Below are positions 28,839-38,319 of a stretch of DNA of 64,000 nucleotides, piece by piece. Numbering within the stretch: the first letter of the stretch is position 1; every line of letters starts with the position of its first letter. This stretch comes from an uncultured Alphaproteobacteria bacterium (lineage in GTDB: Bacteria; Pseudomonadota; Alphaproteobacteria; CAAGCB01; CAG-977): the NCBI GenBank assembly GCA_944390195.1, contig CALXOZ010000003.1, forward strand, positions 1 to 64,000, written 5' to 3'. The position numbers were made by a program, and so were the translations under genes. The notes below the pieces were generated by a model. It was not told where the DNA came from. It did not search any database and saw nothing but the letters and a program-made list of their open reading frames with translations.

Positions 28839-29734
28839 ACAACAATGTCTTGATAAGAATAGCCGGCATAACGGGCTATTTCAGGAACCAAAGACAATGA
28901 TGTCATCCCAGGCTGTGTATTGACTTCCAACAAAGCAAAACGAGGGGGCGTGTTCGGTTGTGTATCGTCATAACGGATATCGGCACGCGATATGCCTCGA
29001 CATCCCAATAACTTATGCGCTTCAGCAGCGATACGCATGGCTTCCGCATAATCGTTCGCCGGCAAATCCGCAGGAATGACATGACGGGATCCTCCTTCGG
29101 AATATTTTGCCTTGTAATTATAAAAATCTTTTGTCGGAATGATTTCTAAAACGCCTAAGGGCTTTCCGTCCATAACGGCTACGGTCAATTCCCGACCCGG
29201 AATGTATTCTTCGGCTAAAATTTGTTCATCATCGGAATAAGGGTATTGAACATTTTCAAAAGGCTTTTCTGTTTCTTTTGCCTCAAAGATGAATACGCCG
29301 ACCGAAGAACCGTTGCAAATCGGTTTTAATATGAAAGGGCGAGGCAGTATGTCGTTATTCAAAATTTGTTGTTTTGAAACGATCCGTTCTTTTGCCAAAG
29401 GCAAACCCGCCATTCTGAATATTTTTTTCGCCATGACTTTATTCATTGCCAATGCCGAAGCCATTCGCCCAGAATGGGTATAGGGGATGCCCATCAAATC
29501 CAATATGCCCTGAACGCAACCGTCTTCTCCGTATTGCCCGTGCAAGGCATTGAATACGACATCCGGTTTTTCTTTTTCCAATGCGTAAATAAAAGGTTTC
29601 AGATCATGCGAAATATCAAGCGGAAATACATCGTAACCGGCTGTTTTCAATGCTTCTAAGACATTATTACCGCTTGACAGTGAAACTTTACGTTCGGATG
29701 AGCATCCTCCCATTAATACTGCTACTTTTTTCAT
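28805..29734 (-). CDS. ddl: D-alanine--D-alanine ligase
   Basis: Ddl makes the D-Ala-D-Ala dipeptide for the peptidoglycan stem. The 309 residues form an ATP-grasp enzyme, with VLMGGCSSERKVSLSSG at the N-terminus, HGQYGEDGCVQGILDLM, the KPICNGSSVGV segment and LLEVNTQPGMTSLSLVPE near the C-terminus. The start lies three bases after murB. Confidence 0.96.
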   Translation of the reverse strand: MKKVAVLMGGCSSERKVSLSSGNNVLEALKTAGYDVFPLDISHDLKPFIYALEKEKPDVVFNALHGQYGEDGCVQGILDLMGIPYTHSGRMASALAMNKVMAKKIFRMAGLPLAKERIVSKQQILNNDILPRPFILKPICNGSSVGVFIFEAKETEKPFENVQYPYSDDEQILAEEYIPGRELTVAVMDGKPLGVLEIIPTKDFYNYKAKYSEGGSRHVIPADLPANDYAEAMRIAAEAHKLLGCRGISRADIRYDDTQPNTPPRFALLEVNTQPGMTSLSLVPEIARYAGYSYQDIVVWMVENARCGD

Positions 29735-29737
29735 TGC

Positions 29738-30694
29738 TTACCTGCCTCCAAAACTGCTGAAACGTTTCGTCTTTACACCGATACGGCGAACTTCCCATTC
29801 CAGCATGATTTCGCTTGTTTCATATACACGCTTTTGAACCGTTTCCCCCAGCACTTCAAAATCTTGTGCCGTGGCTTTGCCGGTGTTGATAAAAAAATTG
29901 CAATGTTTTTCCGACACCATCGCCCCACCGATTTTCAATCCGCGGCAACCGGCTTTTTCGATCAATTGCCAAGCCTTTAATCCGATCGGATTTTTAAACA
30001 TCGAACCGGCTGTCTTTACACCGCTGGGCTGGGATTTTTCACGCATTTGTTTGTATTCAGTCATGCGTTTTTGAATGTTTTCCTTGTTATCGGGTGTACC
30101 TTTTAAAACGGCTTGAGTAAATATCCAATTATTAGGTAAAGCGTTTGTCCGATAATCAAAAGGAATTTCCGAACGTTGCAAAACAACCTTTTTCCCCATG
30201 CTGTCAAATGCGGTCAATTGTTCCAAGGTGTCTCCGGTACAACGACCATGAGCTCCGGAATTCATTCGTATGGCTCCGCCCAATGTACCGGGAATTGAAC
30301 ATAAAAATTCAAAGCCGGACAATCCTGCTTCCATAGCGGCTTTTGCAATTTCCATATTCTTTGTCCCTGTGCCGCAAACAAGGCGATCCTCTTGTATCTT
30401 AATGAAATTGAAAGATTTTCCTAAATGGATCACAATCCCCGGAATACCTCCGTCACGAATCAACAAATTAGATCCGCCTCCGATGACCGTTGTTAATGCC
30501 TTGGGGCGATTCGTTAAAAAATATTCCAAATCATCCACATCTTGCGGGGTGAACAAGACTTCTGCCGGACCACCGACGCCCAACCAAGTCATCTTGTTTA
30601 ACGGCGCGTTTTCAACGACTTCTCCACGAACTGCCGGCATTAGCTGTTTGAGGGTGGATTCATTTGAAAAAAAACGTCTGAAAATCGAAAACAT
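29738..30694 (-). CDS. murB: UDP-N-acetylenolpyruvoylglucosamine reductase
   Basis: MurB reduces the enolpyruvyl group of UDP-GlcNAc-enolpyruvate to UDP-MurNAc with NADPH and FAD. The 318 residues contain GGGSNLLIRDGGIPG for FAD binding, SIPGTLGGAIRMNSGAHG, the catalytic Ser in GSMFKNP and the C-terminal WEVRRIG. Overlaps the end of murC by one base. Confidence 0.96.
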   Translation of the reverse strand: MFSIFRRFFSNESTLKQLMPAVRGEVVENAPLNKMTWLGVGGPAEVLFTPQDVDDLEYFLTNRPKALTTVIGGGSNLLIRDGGIPGIVIHLGKSFNFIKIQEDRLVCGTGTKNMEIAKAAMEAGLSGFEFLCSIPGTLGGAIRMNSGAHGRCTGDTLEQLTAFDSMGKKVVLQRSEIPFDYRTNALPNNWIFTQAVLKGTPDNKENIQKRMTEYKQMREKSQPSGVKTAGSMFKNPIGLKAWQLIEKAGCRGLKIGGAMVSEKHCNFFINTGKATAQDFEVLGETVQKRVYETSEIMLEWEVRRIGVKTKRFSSFGGR

Positions 30695-32136
30695 TAAGGC
30701 TCCTTTTCTCCGGTTTTATATAGTTCTGCCAATTCCTTCGGCAAATGTTTCGCCCATGAAGATATGTTGCCTGCGCCCAAGCAAATCACTATATCGTTTG
30801 GACAAGCTATTTCTTTAATGATACCTGCTAAATCTTCATGCCTGTTTAAAGGTATGACATGACGGTGCCCATGAGCGCGCAAACCTTCAATCAATGCGTC
30901 TTTGTTCGCATGAGGGATTTCTTCTTCTCCGGCGGAATAAACATCTGAGACAATAACGTAATCCGCATCATTGAAGGCAGTACAAAACATTTCAAACAAA
31001 TCGGAAACGCGCGAATAACGATGCGGTTGGAAAACGGCAATTACTTTTTGCGGCGCAACGTCTCTGGCCGCTTTAAGGGTTGAGGCTATTTCTATAGGAT
31101 GATGTCCGTAATCGTCAATGATTGTGATCCCGTTCGTTTCTCCGGTTTTTGTAAATCGCCGTTGAACTCCGGAAAATCCAGATAAAGCTTTTTTGAGGTT
31201 TTCTTCGGATATGTTTAAACGCAAGCCGACGCAAATGGCTGCCAAGGCGTTTAAAACGTTGTGTTTCCCATAAACGGGCAATCGAAAACCGTTCATGCGG
31301 ATTGTTTCCTTTGTCGGACTGATGCTGTCTGCTACAACAACATCAAAAGTGATCATGCCCGGAGAAGCCTGAATGTTTTGTGCTGTTACTTCGGCTTGAG
31401 GTGTAAAACCATAAGTGATGATTTGCCTATCGCAAATCTGTGAAATCAAATGTTGGACTTCCGGATGATCAAGGCACAGGCAGGCAAAACCGTAAAAAGG
31501 GATGTTCTGCACAAATGTGGTGTAAGCTTCTTTCATTTTTTCATACGTTCCGTAATAATTCAGATGTTCCGGATCCATATTTGTAACGATGACTGCGGTT
31601 GCGGGTAATCTTAAAAAACTGCCGTCCGATTCATCGGCTTCCGCAACAAACCATTTCCCTGACCCCAGATGGGCGTTTGTTCCATAGGCGTTGATAATTC
31701 CTCCATTGGCGACGGTCGGATCCAATCCGGCGGTTTGTAAAATAGATCCGATCATGGATGTCGTTGTTGTCTTGCCGTGTGTGCCTCCTACGGCAATCGA
31801 CCATTTCAAACGCATTAATTCCGCCAACATTTCCGCTCTTCGTACAACAGGAATACGACGTAAACGAGCCTCCTTTATTTCGGTGTTCTCCGTTTCAATT
31901 GCTGAAGAAACAACAACGACACTACAGGACTCTATATTTTTGGGGCTGTGCCCGATAATCACCGGAATCCCCAAAGAACGCAAACGTTTCACATTCGAGT
32001 TTTCAGATATATCCGACCCTTGTATTTGATACCCTAAATTATGCATTAATTCGGCAATGCAGCTCATACCGTTACCGCCAATACCGATAAAATGGATTGT
32101 GCCGATGGGAAAGGGTAAATGATTTGGGGTCGTCAT
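30694..32136 (-). CDS. murC: UDP-N-acetylmuramate--L-alanine ligase
   Basis: MurC adds L-alanine to UDP-MurNAc, the first cytoplasmic amino-acid step. The 480 residues show the UDP-binding GIGGNGMSCIAELMHNLG, the ATP loop VGGTHGKTTTTSMIG (about residues 112-126), EADESDGSFL and DDYGHHPIEI. Normal length. Lies between murG and murB. Confidence 0.97.
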   Translation of the reverse strand: MTTPNHLPFPIGTIHFIGIGGNGMSCIAELMHNLGYQIQGSDISENSNVKRLRSLGIPVIIGHSPKNIESCSVVVVSSAIETENTEIKEARLRRIPVVRRAEMLAELMRLKWSIAVGGTHGKTTTTSMIGSILQTAGLDPTVANGGIINAYGTNAHLGSGKWFVAEADESDGSFLRLPATAVIVTNMDPEHLNYYGTYEKMKEAYTTFVQNIPFYGFACLCLDHPEVQHLISQICDRQIITYGFTPQAEVTAQNIQASPGMITFDVVVADSISPTKETIRMNGFRLPVYGKHNVLNALAAICVGLRLNISEENLKKALSGFSGVQRRFTKTGETNGITIIDDYGHHPIEIASTLKAARDVAPQKVIAVFQPHRYSRVSDLFEMFCTAFNDADYVIVSDVYSAGEEEIPHANKDALIEGLRAHGHRHVIPLNRHEDLAGIIKEIACPNDIVICLGAGNISSWAKHLPKELAELYKTGEKEP

Positions 32137-32149
32137 GGGTTGATTATCC

Positions 32150-33238
32150 TTATATGGTTTCTATAACAGCGCTGGCAAGCAAATGAACGGCATCCGGTTT
32201 GCCAAATTCTTTTGCCTTTTGGGCGGTATATGCCAAAATTTGCGGGTTGGCAATCAGTTCTTGAATTTTTTTGTTCAGATTATCACAACTGAATTCAGTT
32301 TCTTTGCATAAAAAAGCGCCTTCGACCTGTGAAATGAATAAAGCGTTTTTAAGTTGATGTGAATCAGCAGAATGTAAAATCGGAACGATCAATGCCGGAC
32401 GTCCGGCAATGGAAAGTTCGGCTATGCTTGATGCTCCGGCACGGCATATGACTAACTGAGCTTGTGCCAGATGTTTGTCGATATCCGGAAAAAAAGAAGA
32501 AAGGGTAATGTCTAAACCGGAGCCTTCATAAGCTTTTTGGACAAAGGGAAGGTCTTGTTCACGACATTGCTGTGTTATTTGCAACCGCTTCTTTATTTCT
32601 AAAGGCAGATTTTTTAGAGCCTCGGGAATGATACGGCTGAAAATGTTTGCCCCTTGGGAACCTCCGAAGACAAGTAAGCGGAATTTTGTTTGCGCAATTA
32701 AATACGGTTGATCGCGCAAGGCTAATATCTCCGGTCGAACGGGAAGCCCTGTATGAACGGTTTTAACTTTTTCCGGTAAGCCTTCGACGGACGGAAAAGT
32801 GGTCGCAATCAAACGGGCGTAACGTGCCAATACACGGTTTGCCCCCCCTAAAACAGAGTTCTGTTCATGTAAAATCAAGGGTATTTTCAAACATATTGCC
32901 GCTAATGAGGCGGGAAATGACGCGTAACCGCCGAATCCGACAACGGCTTGAGGCTTCAATTTTCGTAAAATGAGCAGACTTTGAAGAAATCCGAGCCCCA
33001 TTAATATGAACGCCCATACTTTTTTTAAAAAGGGTTTGCCCGCATATGCTCCTGCGAAAACGCGGTATTCTTTCAAGTGAGGAAAACGACCGCTGAAAGA
33101 GTTCCCGCGGCGATCTGTAATAAAGCTGACTTCAATTCCGTTCGCCTGCAATTCCCGAGCCAATGCTTCAGCTGGAAATACATGTCCGCCGGATCCTCCA
33201 GCCGTTAAAACAACTTTTTTACCATTAATCGTACTCAT
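32150..33238 (-). CDS. murG: Undecaprenyldiphospho-muramoylpentapeptide N-acetylglucosaminyltransferase
   Basis: MurG adds GlcNAc to lipid I to form lipid II at the inner face of the membrane. The 362 residues include the Gly-rich loop AGGSGGHVFPAEALA, HEQNSVLGGANRVLA, the second loop FGGSQGANIFSRI and ICRAGASSIAELSIAGRP for UDP-GlcNAc binding. Its start overlaps the ftsW stop by four bases. Confidence 0.97.
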   Translation of the reverse strand: MSTINGKKVVLTAGGSGGHVFPAEALARELQANGIEVSFITDRRGNSFSGRFPHLKEYRVFAGAYAGKPFLKKVWAFILMGLGFLQSLLILRKLKPQAVVGFGGYASFPASLAAICLKIPLILHEQNSVLGGANRVLARYARLIATTFPSVEGLPEKVKTVHTGLPVRPEILALRDQPYLIAQTKFRLLVFGGSQGANIFSRIIPEALKNLPLEIKKRLQITQQCREQDLPFVQKAYEGSGLDITLSSFFPDIDKHLAQAQLVICRAGASSIAELSIAGRPALIVPILHSADSHQLKNALFISQVEGAFLCKETEFSCDNLNKKIQELIANPQILAYTAQKAKEFGKPDAVHLLASAVIETI

Positions 33239-34362
33239 CTGTTTTCCTTAACCATATTCGTACTGCTTGTTAATGCCAGAACAATCCCCATGCCAAAGCC
33301 CAATGACAGCAATGATGAACCGCCATAAGATATAAAGGGCAGTGTCATTCCTTTCGTTGGTATCATGTTTAATGTCGAAGCTATGTTAATCAACGCTTGT
33401 AATCCGAATTGAACCAACAAACCGGACACGGCTAAAAGGGTGAACAAGTTTTTACCCTTAAAAATCAGATAAAATCCGCGTAAGACGATGATTGCAAACA
33501 AAGCGGTGATGGCAAGGCAGATCAATAAACCGTATTCTTCCGCCGCAACAGCCATTATAAAATCGGTATGCGCGTCAGGTAAAATATCTTTTATTCTGCC
33601 TTCGCCGGGACCTTGACCGAACAAACCGCCGTTTTTAAACGCTTGCATAGCTGTTCTGACTTGGAACGTATCACCGGCCTCCGGATTGAAATAACGGTCT
33701 ATACGCGATTGAACGTGCGGGAATAAAAAATAAGCCGCAATCCCTCCGCTGATTCCGCACAAAGCAAGAATATACGTCCATAACATCGATATTCCGCTTA
33801 AAAACAACTCCGTACCGAAAATGGCGCTAAGAGTAACAGTCATACCGAAATCAGGTTGTTTTATCAGTAAAAAAGCCAACACAGCATAAATGAAACCGGC
33901 AATCAGCGTTCCTTGGAATTTTTCCTGCCGTTTGCCCAAGGCAATCAACCATGCCGCTGTTACGGCAAAAGCCGGCTTGGCTATTTCCGAAGGTTGGACG
34001 GATATTCCCAAGATTCTAATCCAGCGGGAAGATCCTTTTATTTGAGAACCATGTACAAGAACTAAAATCAACAATATAAAGGTAACAAATAAAATAAAGC
34101 ACGACAGGCGCCGGATCGTCTGAGGCGTTTGCAAAGAAATTCCGATCATGACTATGACGGATAAAAACAAAAAGACGATTTGGTGCTTTATCAGGTAATA
34201 AGTTTCCAATTTCAAGCGTTCAGTAATCGGAGGGGTCGCCGAAAAAGACAAGACTATTCCTATTCCCAACAAAGCGAATAGAGCGCCTAATAGAAAATGG
34301 TCGACGCTCCACCACCAACGTCCCAGTATGCTATTGTCCGTGCGTGCAAAAGCTGTTTTCAT
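33235..34362 (-). CDS. ftsW: Cell division protein FtsW (SEDS glycosyltransferase)
   Basis: FtsW is the septal peptidoglycan polymerase of the SEDS family, acting with FtsI. The 375 residues have about ten membrane segments and the conserved GLFGQGPGEGRIKDILPDAH and DFIMAVAAEEYG segments, plus GMTLPFISYGGSSLL. The start is only nine bases from mraY; the murD gene normally found between them is missing. Confidence 0.95.
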   Translation of the reverse strand: MKTAFARTDNSILGRWWWSVDHFLLGALFALLGIGIVLSFSATPPITERLKLETYYLIKHQIVFLFLSVIVMIGISLQTPQTIRRLSCFILFVTFILLILVLVHGSQIKGSSRWIRILGISVQPSEIAKPAFAVTAAWLIALGKRQEKFQGTLIAGFIYAVLAFLLIKQPDFGMTVTLSAIFGTELFLSGISMLWTYILALCGISGGIAAYFLFPHVQSRIDRYFNPEAGDTFQVRTAMQAFKNGGLFGQGPGEGRIKDILPDAHTDFIMAVAAEEYGLLICLAITALFAIIVLRGFYLIFKGKNLFTLLAVSGLLVQFGLQALINIASTLNMIPTKGMTLPFISYGGSSLLSLGFGMGIVLALTSSTNMVKENR

Positions 34363-34371
34363 ACGTTTTCC

Positions 34372-35460
34372 TTATCTGATTTTTAACGTTGATAAGGCAA
34401 TTAAACCTAAAACGATGGCAATTATCCAAAAACGCACGACAACGGTTAATTCCGGCCAGCCCGTTTTTTCAAAATGATGGTGCAACGGAGCCATTTTAAA
34501 AATTCGCCGACCCGTCGTTTTAAATGAAACGACTTGAATGATCACGGACAAAGTTTCCAATACAAATAATCCGCCGGCAATGGCTAAAGCAATTTCATGT
34601 TTTGTAATGACGCTGACTGTTCCCAAGGCACCTCCGAGCATTAAAGATCCAGTATCTCCCATGAAAACTTTCGCCGGCGGGGCGTTATACCATAAAAAGC
34701 CCAGTCCGGATCCGATCAACGCGCCGCAAAATACACTCAATTCTCCGCTACCTGCAATATAGGGAATTTGCAAATAAACAGCAAAGGAAGCATGACCGGC
34801 AACATAAGAAATGATCAAAAAAACAAAAGAAACGACCATGACGGGAACAATTGCCAATCCGTCCAATCCGTCCGTTAAATTGACGGCGTTGGACGATCCG
34901 ACAATGACGAACATTGCGAACGGAATATAAAACCAACACAAATTTAACGACAGATTTTTAAAAAAAGGAAATGACAGGGTCGTTGCAACGGATTCATTTG
35001 TCGCTTTCGTGATAAACCATAAAGCGATAAATGCGCATGAAAACTCTAACAACAGTTTAAGTTTGCCGGGAAGACCTTTTGAATTGTTCTTTGCAACTTT
35101 CAAATAGTCGTCAGAAAAACCGATCAAAGAAAAAGATATTGTGATCCCTAAAACACTCCAAACGAAAACATTACTCCAATCCGCCCATAACAACGTTGAC
35201 AGACAAACCGAAATTAAAATCATTATTCCGCCCATTGTCGGCGTACCCTTTTTCGTTTTTAAATGCGATTCCGGACCGTCTTCGCGAATGGGTTGGCAGG
35301 CGTGTTGAGTGTCTTTCAACCAGTGAATGATATGCGGACCGATAATGAAGCATATGATCAAAGCTGTAAAAATAGCTCCTCCCGTCCTAAACGTGAGGTA
35401 TTTGAACAGATTTAAGAACGAATATTGGTTGGAAAGAGGGTATAACAAATTATACAACAT
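34372..35460 (-). CDS. mraY: Phospho-N-acetylmuramoyl-pentapeptide transferase
   Basis: MraY transfers the muramyl pentapeptide to undecaprenyl phosphate, giving lipid I. The 362 residues span about ten membrane segments, with the motifs [39 protein letters not shown] and [11 protein letters not shown] and the terminal [12 protein letters not shown]. All catalytic Asp residues appear intact. Follows murEF by 15 bases. Confidence 0.97.
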   Translation of the reverse strand: MLYNLLYPLSNQYSFLNLFKYLTFRTGGAIFTALIICFIIGPHIIHWLKDTQHACQPIREDGPESHLKTKKGTPTMGGIMILISVCLSTLLWADWSNVFVWSVLGITISFSLIGFSDDYLKVAKNNSKGLPGKLKLLLEFSCAFIALWFITKATNESVATTLSFPFFKNLSLNLCWFYIPFAMFVIVGSSNAVNLTDGLDGLAIVPVMVVSFVFLIISYVAGHASFAVYLQIPYIAGSGELSVFCGALIGSGLGFLWYNAPPAKVFMGDTGSLMLGGALGTVSVITKHEIALAIAGGLFVLETLSVIIQVVSFKTTGRRIFKMAPLHHHFEKTGWPELTVVVRFWIIAIVLGLIALSTLKIR

Positions 35461-35475
35461 GATTTCTTATCCGGT

Positions 35476-38304
35476 TTAAAAATGTTTTTTCAAAGCTTCA
35501 ACAATTTTTGTCATCCGGCTTCCGAAAGACCCTTTGACAAGGATGATATCGCCGGCTTTGATGTTTTGGCAAACGGTTGGTGAAAGTTCTTCCGCGGTTT
35601 GCTTTTTTACGGCGCGCATTGATTCGGGTAGAATGTCAAATAACGCGGCGCTGTTTTCTCCGACCGTATAAACAAGGTCTATTTTATTGTTTACAAGGTC
35701 GTTTGCCAAATTTTCATGTAAAATGCGAGCTTTTTCCCCTAATTCCAGCATATCTCCGATAACGGCGATTCTGCGGGCGTTGCCAATAGCGGGAAATGAT
35801 CCTAAGACGCGGATCCCTGCCTGCATGGATTCCGGATTGGCGTTATAAGCATCGTCGATTAATGTAAAAGAACCTCCGGCACAGGGAAGTTGAACGATTT
35901 GTCCGCGACCACTTAACGGGCTGAACTGAGATAAGGCTTGTAAAGCGCAAGCCATGTCAATTCCTGAAAAATGTAAAATACCAACAACACCCAGACTGTT
36001 TTCAATATAGTGGTTCCCATATAAACACAGCGTGTAAGTGTATTTTTTTGAACCGATTCCGACAGTTATTTCCGATCCGTTCGTCGTTTGCGATACATTT
36101 AACAAAACAATGTCATTTCCGGCATCTTTTCCGTAAGAATAAATCTTTTCCACTCTGTTTTTGCAAGCTTCCTTTTTCAATAAACTGAAATGGCGGTTGT
36201 CGGCATTTAAAAAAGCAATTCCCTTTGTGTCCATTCCTTTGAAGATTTCCGCTTTCGCTTTTGCGGTGTCTTCCTGTGTTTTGAAAAACTCGCAATGAGC
36301 CGTCCCGATCATTGTTATCAAAGCCATGTCCGGACGAACAAGCTCTGTGAGTTGCGTCATTTCAAGGCTGTGGTTGATCCCCATTTCGATGATGGCGAAA
36401 TCACATTGAACAGGCATGCGAGCCAATGTTAATGGAACGCCGATGTTATTGTTTAAATTGCCTGTTGTCATATGCGTTCTGCCGACGGAACTTAAGGCGA
36501 TATTAAGCATTTCTTTAGTGGTGGTTTTTCCGGAACTGCCCGTAACGCCGATGATTTTGGCTTTAGTTTGTTTCCGTCTGTAACGTCCCATATCTTCCAA
36601 AGCTTTCATAACGTCATCAACGACGATGGTTTTTGTGGCGGGAACGTCTGCGGGAATATAAGAAACCAAAACGCCTGCGGCGCCCTTTTTTAAGGCTTGA
36701 GCCGCATAATTGTGCCCGTTTGCTTTTTCTCCGGTCAAGGCAATAAATAGATCGCCTTTTTTTAAAGAACGTGTATCAATGGATATGCCAAAAATATCAA
36801 AATCTTCAGTAATTCTTCCTTTGGTTGCGCCGGCGATTTCCCGAGCCGTCCATAAAGGGGTGTCCGCCTCATCAATGGCTTTGCGCGCTTCTTCCCGATC
36901 GTCGAAAGGATGCATAACCCCCTTGATTAATTGACCGGTTTCATGCCCTTTTCCGGCAATGACTAAAATATCGCCCGATTCCAGTCCGTTGACAGCCGTC
37001 TTTATAGCCAAAGCCCGATTACCAATGACTTTGCCTTTCGGACAATCCGGTAAAATAGCAGACCGGATTAATAACGGGTCTTCATTTCTGGGGTTGTCGT
37101 CCGTAATATAAACGACATCGGCTAAACGCTGGCAAACGGCTCCCATTTGCGGACGCTTCCCCGGATCCCTGTCCCCGCCGCAACCGAAAACAACATGCAA
37201 TTTTTTTTCAGTATGCGGACGTAAAGCTGTCAATATTGTTTCCAAGGCATCCGGTGTATGGGCGTAATCGACATAAACAGATGCTCCGTTTTTTCGTTCC
37301 CCGATGTATTCCAATCTGCCCGGAGCCCCTTTCAATTCAGTCAATGCGCTGACGGCCTGTTCGCAATCCTCTCCCGAAGCTATTATTAAACCTAGGGCGC
37401 ATAAAGCGTTCATGGCTTGAAATGTTCCGGCCAAGGGCAAACGGATGATATGTTCGCGGCCGTTGACAGCTAAAGTCAACAGTTGTCCGTTTGTATCCAT
37501 CCGGCTTTCTTTCAATTTTAAAAATGAAGCCTTCTTGCCGTAATCGATAATTTTCAATCCCTTTGAACGGCAATACGAGGCAATTTGTTCGTATTCAGGG
37601 ATATCCGCATTTAAAACGACGCTTTGTGAGGCAAGGGGGCGGTTGAACAATTTCAGTTTCGCCTCAAGATAATTTTGCATTGTCTTATGATAATCCAAAT
37701 GATCTCGCGTGATATTGGTAAATGCGGCGGCTGTTATGCGAACACCGTCGATACGATGCTGCTCCAATCCGTGAGAAGAGGCCTCTATCGCAGTGTGTTG
37801 ATAACCTTTTAATGCCAGATCTTGCAATTCCTGATGTAAAGTAATGCTGTCCGGTGTGGTTAAAGAACCGTAGGTGTGAAAATCATTCGTTACAACACCC
37901 AATGTGCCGATGCAAGCGGCTTTTTTACCCAGATGATCCCAAATCTGGCGTGCGAAATTGGCTGTCGATGTCTTTCCGTTTGTCCCTGTAACAGCGACGA
38001 CAACATCGGGTTGAGGGGTGTAAAATGCGCCGGCTGCTTTGGATAAGACCAATCTGATGTCGTCCACGGGAATCAATGTCATAGCTGATTCAGGCAAACA
38101 ACGGTCTTTCTGGACAAACGCGGCAACGGCGCCGTTTTGAAAAGCTTCGTTTAGAAAATCAGTACCGTTGCTTTTTGTTCCCGGTAAAGCGGCGAATAAG
38201 AAACCTTTTTTCACTTTTCTTGAATCACAGGCAATTCCAGTGATTTCCATGTCCGTTGGAACGCAAGATAAACCGCAAGCTGTTAAAATTTTATTGAGAA
38301 ACAC
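35476..38304 (-). CDS. murEF: MurE-MurF fusion (UDP-MurNAc tripeptide synthetase and D-Ala-D-Ala ligase)
   Basis: One frame of 942 residues holds two complete Mur ligases. Residues 1 to about 480 are MurE: VTGTNGKTSTANFARQIW as the ATP loop, TNITRDHLDYH, and DDNPRNEDP with the DNPR motif that indicates meso-diaminopimelate as substrate. From about 485 to the end is MurF: SIDTRSLKKGDLFIAL, the ATP loop VTGSSGKTTTKEM, GNLNNNIGVPLTL and DDAYNANPESM. Both ATP loops are intact and no stop interrupts the junction, so a bifunctional protein adding both mDAP and D-Ala-D-Ala is expected. It lies between ftsI and mraY. Confidence 0.95.
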   Translation of the reverse strand: MFLNKILTACGLSCVPTDMEITGIACDSRKVKKGFLFAALPGTKSNGTDFLNEAFQNGAVAAFVQKDRCLPESAMTLIPVDDIRLVLSKAAGAFYTPQPDVVVAVTGTNGKTSTANFARQIWDHLGKKAACIGTLGVVTNDFHTYGSLTTPDSITLHQELQDLALKGYQHTAIEASSHGLEQHRIDGVRITAAAFTNITRDHLDYHKTMQNYLEAKLKLFNRPLASQSVVLNADIPEYEQIASYCRSKGLKIIDYGKKASFLKLKESRMDTNGQLLTLAVNGREHIIRLPLAGTFQAMNALCALGLIIASGEDCEQAVSALTELKGAPGRLEYIGERKNGASVYVDYAHTPDALETILTALRPHTEKKLHVVFGCGGDRDPGKRPQMGAVCQRLADVVYITDDNPRNEDPLLIRSAILPDCPKGKVIGNRALAIKTAVNGLESGDILVIAGKGHETGQLIKGVMHPFDDREEARKAIDEADTPLWTAREIAGATKGRITEDFDIFGISIDTRSLKKGDLFIALTGEKANGHNYAAQALKKGAAGVLVSYIPADVPATKTIVVDDVMKALEDMGRYRRKQTKAKIIGVTGSSGKTTTKEMLNIALSSVGRTHMTTGNLNNNIGVPLTLARMPVQCDFAIIEMGINHSLEMTQLTELVRPDMALITMIGTAHCEFFKTQEDTAKAKAEIFKGMDTKGIAFLNADNRHFSLLKKEACKNRVEKIYSYGKDAGNDIVLLNVSQTTNGSEITVGIGSKKYTYTLCLYGNHYIENSLGVVGILHFSGIDMACALQALSQFSPLSGRGQIVQLPCAGGSFTLIDDAYNANPESMQAGIRVLGSFPAIGNARRIAVIGDMLELGEKARILHENLANDLVNNKIDLVYTVGENSAALFDILPESMRAVKKQTAEELSPTVCQNIKAGDIILVKGSFGSRMTKIVEALKKHF

Positions 38305-38319
38305 GAGAAAAAACCTCCA

